Assembly (NCBI GenBank): GCA_964424205.1
Contig: CAYRIF010000111.1
Span: 1-11,228 of the forward strand
Source: CAYRIF01 sp964424205
GTDB lineage: Bacteria; Bacteroidota; Bacteroidia; Cytophagales; Cyclobacteriaceae
Direction of reading: 5' to 3'
DNA length: 11,228 nucleotides
Below, piece after piece: positions 6,811 to 11,228 of this stretch. The notes below the pieces were generated by a model that was given only the letters and a program-made list of their open reading frames with translations, did no database searches and was not told the DNA's origin. The position numbers and the translations under genes are program-made. Each line of letters starts with the position of its first letter. The first letter of the stretch is position 1.

Positions 6811-8175
6811 ATGTTAGACGGAAGTATCCTTATAATCGACGATAACAAAAGCATCGTAAGTGCATTAGAAATTTTACTGCAGTTTGAGTATAAAATGGTA
6901 CAGGCAATTTCTAATCCCAATAGGATTGCGTCTTTTTCAGATTTCGATAAGATAGATATTGTATTACTAGACATGAATTTCTCCGCAGGAATTAATACTG
7001 GCAACGAAGGATTATTTTGGCTCAAAGAAATCAAGAAAAAAGCACCAAACACCGCAGTAATTATGATGACCGCTTTTGGCGGTATTGAGTTGGCAGTAAA
7101 AGCACTAAAGGAAGGTGCCGCAGATTTTATTCTAAAGCCATGGAACAATGATAAATTATTGGTGACTATAAAATCAGCTTATTCACTACGCAAATCTAAA
7201 ACAGAAATCACGCAACTAAAACAAAAAGAAAACAACCTAAAGCAGGTAATCAACCAAACAGATACTGCCATCATTGGCAAGTCTGAATCACTACGCAACG
7301 TATTGCAAATCACCAAGAAAGTCGCAAAAACGGATGTCAATGTATTAATCACAGGCGAAAACGGGACAGGGAAAGAACTGATTGCAAGAGAATTGCATAA
7401 TTTATCTGATCGTAAAGGCGAAGTATTCATTAGTGTAGACATGGGCGCTATTTCGGAAACGCTGTTTGAAAGTGAACTTTTTGGGCATACCAAAGGATCA
7501 TTTACCGATGCAAAAGAAGATCGTGTAGGAAAATTTGAGGCGGCCAATGGCGGCACCTTGTTCTTAGATGAAATCGGCAATCTCTCCTTACAGATGCAAG
7601 CAAAACTTTTATCAGTTATTCAGAACAAGGAAATTGTAAAAGTAGGAAGCAACAAAACAATGCCTATGGACATCAGGTTAGTCTGCGCGACCAACTGTAG
7701 CTTAATCAAAATGGTAGAAGATGGATTGTTTAGAGAAGATTTGCTCTACCGCATCAATACCATTCAAGTCGAAGTTCCCCCACTGCGTGAGAGAGAGGAA
7801 GATATTTTAGTGTTAGCAGAATTTTTTCTGACCAAATTTGCCACAAAATATGGTAAAACAGGACTACGAATAAATAACGCCATCCAAGTAAAACTGATGG
7901 CATACCACTGGCCGGGGAATATTAGAGAATTACAGCATACCATAGAAAGAGCTGTTATTTTAAGTGAAGAAAATATACTGACGCCTAATGACTTTTTATT
8001 GAATGCTACAAACGCACCAAATGCCAATCAATCCGTTTCCACCCTTGAAGAAATGGAGGAAATGATGATTAAAAATGCACTGGACAAGCACAACGGAAAC
8101 TATACTGCGGCCGCAAAACAGCTTGGGATTACGAGACAAACGCTATACAATAAAATAAAAAAGACAGATAAATGA
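6811..8175 (+). CDS. Sigma-54-dependent response regulator, NtrC family (454 aa)
   Basis: This protein activates sigma-54 promoters after phosphorylation. The receiver domain (about 5-120) has the acidic pair Asp10/Asp11, phospho-acceptor Asp54 (VLLDMNF), Thr87 and Lys109 (LKPW). The AAA+ domain (about 153-390) has Walker A GENGTGKE at 182-189, a sigma-54-contacting loop GSFTDA at 229-234 in place of GAFTGA, Walker B GGTLFLDEIG at 247-256, sensor I VCATN at 291-295, the GLFREDLLYRIN arginine-finger segment at 305-316 and WPGNIREL at 367-374. The C-terminal Fis-type helix-turn-helix is at about 426-450 (NYTAAAKQLGITRQTLYNK). The stop codon overlaps the start of the kinase gene in ATGA, so the pair is translationally coupled. 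It is divergent from the exporter operon, its likely target. The loop after Asp54 is long (SAGINTGNEG), a feature I associate with Bacteroidota members. Confidence 0.96.
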   Translation: MLDGSILIIDDNKSIVSALEILLQFEYKMVQAISNPNRIASFSDFDKIDIVLLDMNFSAGINTGNEGLFWLKEIKKKAPNTAVIMMTAFGGIELAVKALKEGAADFILKPWNNDKLLVTIKSAYSLRKSKTEITQLKQKENNLKQVINQTDTAIIGKSESLRNVLQITKKVAKTDVNVLITGENGTGKELIARELHNLSDRKGEVFISVDMGAISETLFESELFGHTKGSFTDAKEDRVGKFEAANGGTLFLDEIGNLSLQMQAKLLSVIQNKEIVKVGSNKTMPMDIRLVCATNCSLIKMVEDGLFREDLLYRINTIQVEVPPLREREEDILVLAEFFLTKFATKYGKTGLRINNAIQVKLMAYHWPGNIRELQHTIERAVILSEENILTPNDFLLNATNAPNANQSVSTLEEMEEMMIKNALDKHNGNYTAAAKQLGITRQTLYNKIKKTDK

Positions 8176-9521
8176 TCAGCAGACATTTCTACTTTTATTT
8201 GATCGTACAGGTTTCTTTAATTACGATTTCCGCCGTTGGGTTTGGCATAGCCATATCTAATGGGCATTATTTTCTTGGCGTTGCATTATTCGTTCTTTTA
8301 GTGATTCAAACTGCGCTCCTCATCAATTATATGAATCAGACCAATCGTAAGATTGCACATTTGTTTGACTCGATAAAAAACGAGGACTTCACTTTTTCAT
8401 TTTCGGAAGAAGTAAAACCCAAATCCTTAAAAGCGCTACACCAAAGTCTGAATAGGGTCAACCAGTTAATCCAAAACACTCAAATTAAAAACAGAACGCA
8501 AGAGACTTACTATCAAGAAATTCTGAAGCAAGCTAATATTGGAATTTTGGCGATTAACAACGCAGGCCATATACTATTCTCTAACCTCACCGCCAAAAAA
8601 ATACTCAATACCAATCAGTTAAGCCACATCAGGCAATTAGAAAAAATTGACACGCCTTTTTTTGATTTTTTATCTGAATCAAAAGCTATTGATAAAAAAT
8701 TAGTCCAACTGACCAATGAGCGAGAAACCATACAACTAACGCTTAAATCAACAGAAGTCACTTTGGATGGGAAAACACTTAAGCTCATTACTATTCAAGA
8801 TATCAATAGTGAGTTGGATGAAAAGGAGACCGACTCCTGGATGAAACTAATTCGGGTATTGACCCATGAAATAATGAATAGTGTGGCACCCATCACCTCA
8901 ATTTCTGAATCAATCCTAAATTATTATAAAACAGAAAATGGGGAAGCGTCGGTCAAACAAATAGATGAAAGCAGGATAAAAAACACTATCAAAGGACTTG
9001 AAGTAATCAAGAATCAAGGAAATGATTTAATGAGTTTTGTACAGTCATACCGTAGTTTCCTAAGTATCCCTGTGCCAGACAAAAAAATTATTATTGTAGA
9101 AAAGCTATTAGAAAAAGTGAAGGTGTTGGCTGGTCAGGTAGCTGGTTTTGATGCTATTTCGTGCCAAATTGATAGTATCGTAGATAACCTAGAAATTTTT
9201 GCTGATGAAAAGCAAATCACCCAAATCTTAATTAACCTGTCTAAAAACGCCATTCAATCTATGGCAGGAAAAACGGATGGCGTATTAACCTTTACCTCCG
9301 GGATTACCGCAGACAGAGGAAAATATATTGCCGTAAAAGACAATGGATCTGGCATTCCTCAAGAAATAATAGACCAAATATTCATTCCCTTTTTCACGAC
9401 CAAAAGTGATGGCACAGGCATCGGATTGAGCCTTTCTAAAAAAATAATGCAATTGCACGGGGGAAATATTATACTTCAATCTATACCCACTAAAGAAACA
9501 ATTTTTACGTTGGTTTTTTGA
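8172..9521 (+). CDS. Membrane sensor histidine kinase, NtrB-like, partner of the upstream regulator (449 aa)
   Basis: This is the cognate kinase of the two-component pair. Two membrane helices (about 7-29 and 34-54) are joined by only about four residues (NGHY), so there is almost no extracytoplasmic sensor. A linker (about 55-110, possibly HAMP-like) leads to a PAS-like domain (about 112-215, ANIGILAINNAGHILFSN). The DHp domain has the H-box RVLTHEIMNSVAPI with His232. The ATPase domain has the N-box INLSKNAIQ (Asn355/Asn359), G1 box KDNGSGIP (Asp390), F-box IFIPFFTTK and G2 box DGTGIGLS (413-420). All catalytic residues are present. The ATG overlaps the regulator's TGA by 4 bp. The THEIMNS-type H-box and FFTTK motif are usual for kinases that partner NtrC-family regulators. 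The stimulus is not evident; sensing within the membrane or through a partner protein is likely. Confidence 0.95.
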   Translation: MISRHFYFYLIVQVSLITISAVGFGIAISNGHYFLGVALFVLLVIQTALLINYMNQTNRKIAHLFDSIKNEDFTFSFSEEVKPKSLKALHQSLNRVNQLIQNTQIKNRTQETYYQEILKQANIGILAINNAGHILFSNLTAKKILNTNQLSHIRQLEKIDTPFFDFLSESKAIDKKLVQLTNERETIQLTLKSTEVTLDGKTLKLITIQDINSELDEKETDSWMKLIRVLTHEIMNSVAPITSISESILNYYKTENGEASVKQIDESRIKNTIKGLEVIKNQGNDLMSFVQSYRSFLSIPVPDKKIIIVEKLLEKVKVLAGQVAGFDAISCQIDSIVDNLEIFADEKQITQILINLSKNAIQSMAGKTDGVLTFTSGITADRGKYIAVKDNGSGIPQEIIDQIFIPFFTTKSDGTGIGLSLSKKIMQLHGGNIILQSIPTKETIFTLVF

Positions 9522-9527
9522 ATTACT

Positions 9528-10295
9528 TCACTTCTTACAAAAATAGATAATCTCATCCTTTGGAAGCGCATACTGCTTTATAGTTGCCGCATCCAACGTT
9601 TTTACATAATCATCTTCGGTTACTTTGAAACCTGCTTGTTCTAGTCGTCGAGGATAGTCCAGTCCATAAAGCCGCACATGGTCGTCTTGACCAAAAACCT
9701 TTTCACGTGCTAGGGAATCAGTAATGGTATCATCTTCAAAAGTAGCGGCTTTGACAGGAGGGAAAAATGGAATTTGAATAATTGCCCACCCACCTGGTTT
9801 TAGCACTCGATAAATTTCACGCATCGCCTTGATATCATCTTGCACATGCTCCATCACATGGTTGCAAAATGCCACATCAAAGGTATTGTCGTCAAACGGA
9901 ATTTGGTGTACATCCATTTTTACTTTGGCTAGTGGTGATTCTATGTCGGCAGTGATGTAGTTATTCCCATGCAGCGCTTCAAATGGCTTTAGGAAGCATT
10001 GCTCAGGAGCGATGTGCAGTACTTTGTGTTTTGCAGTAAAAAAATCAGTTTTCTCTTTCAAATAAAGCCACATCAACCGGTGCCTTTCTAGCGATAGCGA
10101 ATCAGGGCATAAGGCGTTTTCCCTAGAATTAACCCTGCCATACGGCAAAAACTTCCTATAGCTCTTATCAATAATCGGGCAAGTCACATTGCTGCCGCGA
10201 TAAAATAGTCCAATGATTTTCAGTGCCAAAGGACTCACTATCTGAAGATATTTTCTAGGTACTTTTCTAATAAAAAAGCTTATAATTTGCTTCAT
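9528..10295 (-). CDS. Class I SAM-dependent methyltransferase (255 aa)
   Basis: The Methyltransf_11-type core starts at about residue 90. Motif I is unusual, KVLHIAPEQC (91-100), where VLDIGCG is the common form. TADIES (115-120) gives the ribose-binding acidic position, MDVHQIPFDDNTFDVAFCNHV (127-147, given as span) covers the next motifs, and MEHVQDD and YRVLKPGGW (162-170) are typical of the fold. A conserved FGQDDHVRLYG (201-211) lies near the C-terminus. The N-terminal part (about 37-80) ends in SLERHRLMWLYLK and looks like the zinc-knuckle region of related proteins, but it keeps only Cys39 and Cys63. Related enzymes often sit near glycan or cell-surface genes, yet no such neighbour is seen here. 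The acceptor is unknown. The gene is convergent with the kinase gene, 6 bp apart, and has its own promoter. The start gives a normal N-terminus. Confidence 0.9.
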   Translation of the reverse strand: MKQIISFFIRKVPRKYLQIVSPLALKIIGLFYRGSNVTCPIIDKSYRKFLPYGRVNSRENALCPDSLSLERHRLMWLYLKEKTDFFTAKHKVLHIAPEQCFLKPFEALHGNNYITADIESPLAKVKMDVHQIPFDDNTFDVAFCNHVMEHVQDDIKAMREIYRVLKPGGWAIIQIPFFPPVKAATFEDDTITDSLAREKVFGQDDHVRLYGLDYPRRLEQAGFKVTEDDYVKTLDAATIKQYALPKDEIIYFCKK

Positions 10296-10323
10296 GGAAA
10301 CTTGATGTTCTAAATTTGTGGGG

Positions 10324-10331
10324 CAAATATA
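10324..10331 (-). promoter_or_regulatory. Bacteroidota sigma-A -7 element before the methyltransferase gene
   Basis: On the minus strand TATATTTG matches the TAnnTTTG (-7) consensus perfectly, 28 bp before the ATG at 10295. A start a few bases on would give a leader of roughly 20 nt, usual for this phylum. I see no clear TTTG (-33) element at the expected spacing, so the call rests on the -7 match and position. Confidence 0.6.
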
Positions 10332-10365
10332 AGGAGTAAAAATTAAAATAGAAGTACGATAAGCT

Positions 10366-10390
10366 TTCCATGGGTTTGAAACCCTTGGAA
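10366..10390. repeat. Near-perfect inverted repeat downstream of the secreted-protein gene
   Basis: TTCCATGGGTTT (10366-10377) and AAACCCTTGGAA (10379-10390) are complementary except for one position, with one base between the arms. It begins 9 bp after the stop codon of the minus-strand gene ending at 10399 and lies upstream of the methyltransferase promoter, so a terminator role is possible. The T-rich stretch on the minus strand starts only about 15 bases further on, which is poor for a classical terminator. A dispersed intergenic repeat is equally possible. Confidence 0.5.
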
Positions 10391-10398
10391 CGGTTGCG

Positions 10399-11160
10399 CT
10401 ATTTATTAAAACTATACTGTAGTCCTACCAATCCCGAACGAGAGGCAATTTGATTATCTGTACCTAGCTGTACTCCTTTTCCACGTTTTAGTTCATAGGT
10501 AAATGCCAATCCTTTGTACAAGTTGATGCTCAATCCAAAAATAAGATGCGCATATACAAACCTCGTAGAGCGTGCCGCTGTAATTTGGACAGGTTTCAGG
10601 TTGTCACCCCGTGTTCCCTCCTCGTCAAAAAGCATCACTTGGTCATTAAAACTCGTCCCAAGACTACCCGATGCTCCAATGAATAGTCCAAATCTTCGAT
10701 GATTATATTTAACAAAATGTGCTACATCCAAATCAAAACGATTTTGCAGAAGACACCATCCCACATAATTATCTGTGGCTACTTGTTCTTTTTCGTAATC
10801 AACATATACTTCAGCGTAGGTATAGGCGTTAAGACCTGCTTGCCACTCACGAGAAAATCGCCCATTAATATCTTTAGAAAAATTTACATAGGTTCCTACC
10901 GTTTCGCCCATCATTTCAGAAAAAAAATGATTTCTTTGTTTAAATCCTTTCATATCATAATGAAGTGCTGCGGGATTTTTGACAAGTTTTTCCATGGTTT
11001 GAAAAGACATGTTCGAGTGTCGTTGTTTAAAATCAGGCCCTACCTTAATGGCTATGGACGAAAATCGCCATTTCTTGACTTTTGCTTCTTCTTTAAACTG
11101 CGCTTTTACTACACTTACTTGAAGTAAAAGTATTACGATTATTGTTGCAAATTTTTTCAT
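10399..11160 (-). CDS. Secreted protein of unknown function, probable outer-membrane beta-barrel (253 aa)
   Basis: I do not recognise the family. A signal peptide is clear (MKKFATIIVILLLQVSVVKA, probable cleavage before QFKEEA). There is no lipobox Cys. The mature part has amphipathic, alternating stretches suited to beta strands: TVGTYVNFSKDI (87-98), EWQAGLNAYTYAEVYVDY (105-122), RRFGLFIGASGSLGTSF (155-171), FVYAHLIFGLSINLY (201-215), LAFTYELKRG (218-227), and a C-terminal SGLVGLQYSFNK that ends with an aromatic residue near the terminus, as in many outer-membrane barrels. The length suits a small barrel of about 8 strands. The ATG is 13 bp after the stop of the partial gene to the right, with an A-rich leader between, so the two are probably cotranscribed. 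No functional link to the exporter is visible. Confidence 0.8.
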   Translation of the reverse strand: MKKFATIIVILLLQVSVVKAQFKEEAKVKKWRFSSIAIKVGPDFKQRHSNMSFQTMEKLVKNPAALHYDMKGFKQRNHFFSEMMGETVGTYVNFSKDINGRFSREWQAGLNAYTYAEVYVDYEKEQVATDNYVGWCLLQNRFDLDVAHFVKYNHRRFGLFIGASGSLGTSFNDQVMLFDEEGTRGDNLKPVQITAARSTRFVYAHLIFGLSINLYKGLAFTYELKRGKGVQLGTDNQIASRSGLVGLQYSFNK

Positions 11161-11173
11161 ACGTATTTATTTT

Positions 11174-11228
11174 TTAATCACATTGCCCACCGCAGTCCTC
11201 TGCGTTATTATAATCTTCTTCGGTGAAA
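11174..11228 (-). CDS. C-terminal end of an unidentified protein (17 codons plus stop, cut by window edge)
   Basis: The minus strand reads FTEEDYNNAEDCGGQCD followed by TAA at 11174-11176. The frame is open to the window edge, and the stop lies 13 bp before the ATG of the next gene, the tight spacing of an operon. The tail is acidic, with a Cys-Gly-Gly-Gln-Cys pair near the end. A real gene is plausible from position and spacing, but 17 residues cannot identify a family. It may be the end of any protein or of a short peptide gene. Confidence 0.5.
   Translation of the reverse strand, partial: FTEEDYNNAEDCGGQCD

Noticed and set aside
9505..9545. Shared bidirectional terminator between the convergent kinase and methyltransferase genes
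   Set aside because: The 6-bp gap and its flanks have T-runs but no hairpin that I can build, so no terminator is called.

Overview
The window looks like a chromosomal segment of a Bacteroidota bacterium, probably Cytophagales-like. The DNA is AT-rich. Genes are preceded by A-rich leaders rather than Shine-Dalgarno sequences, a perfect TAnnTTTG (-7) promoter element lies before one gene, and the protein types (a TolC-family protein with a 'YGRSVDP' motif, long FtsX/MacB permeases with two domain sets, a sigma-54 regulator with a long phospho-loop) are typical of that phylum. The genus cannot be fixed from sequence alone.

Layout. Positions 1-6611 on the minus strand form one tight operon, transcribed right to left: a TolC-like outer-membrane channel, a periplasmic adaptor (membrane fusion protein), an ABC ATPase of the MacB/LolD class, a full-length permease, and a second permease of the same family that runs off the left edge. 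Together they describe a tripartite, MacA-MacB-TolC-like exporter in which the ATPase is a separate protein and at least two permeases are encoded. A 199-bp divergent regulatory region (6612-6810) separates this operon from a plus-strand two-component system: a sigma-54 activating response regulator (6811-8175) overlapping by 4 bp a membrane histidine kinase (8172-9521). The intergenic region holds a perfect 19-bp palindrome about 108 bp upstream of a -24/-12-like sequence facing the exporter, which is the geometry of enhancer-dependent transcription. The simplest model is that the kinase/regulator pair switches on the exporter operon.

The right part is on the minus strand: a class I SAM-dependent methyltransferase (9528-10295) ending 6 bp from the kinase gene in convergent orientation, a secreted, probably beta-barrel protein of unknown function (10399-11160), and the last 17 codons of another gene at the right edge. 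Two intergenic inverted repeats (811-865 and 10366-10390) look like dispersed repeats or hairpins rather than clear terminators.

The most interesting point is the combination of a histidine kinase that has essentially no extracytoplasmic sensor (two membrane helices joined by about four residues) with an exporter that has large extracytoplasmic domains. This suggests the transporter itself may be the sensor, by analogy with Bce-type modules but wired to sigma-54. That is an inference. No CRISPR array, tRNA, rRNA, transposase or integrase was seen.
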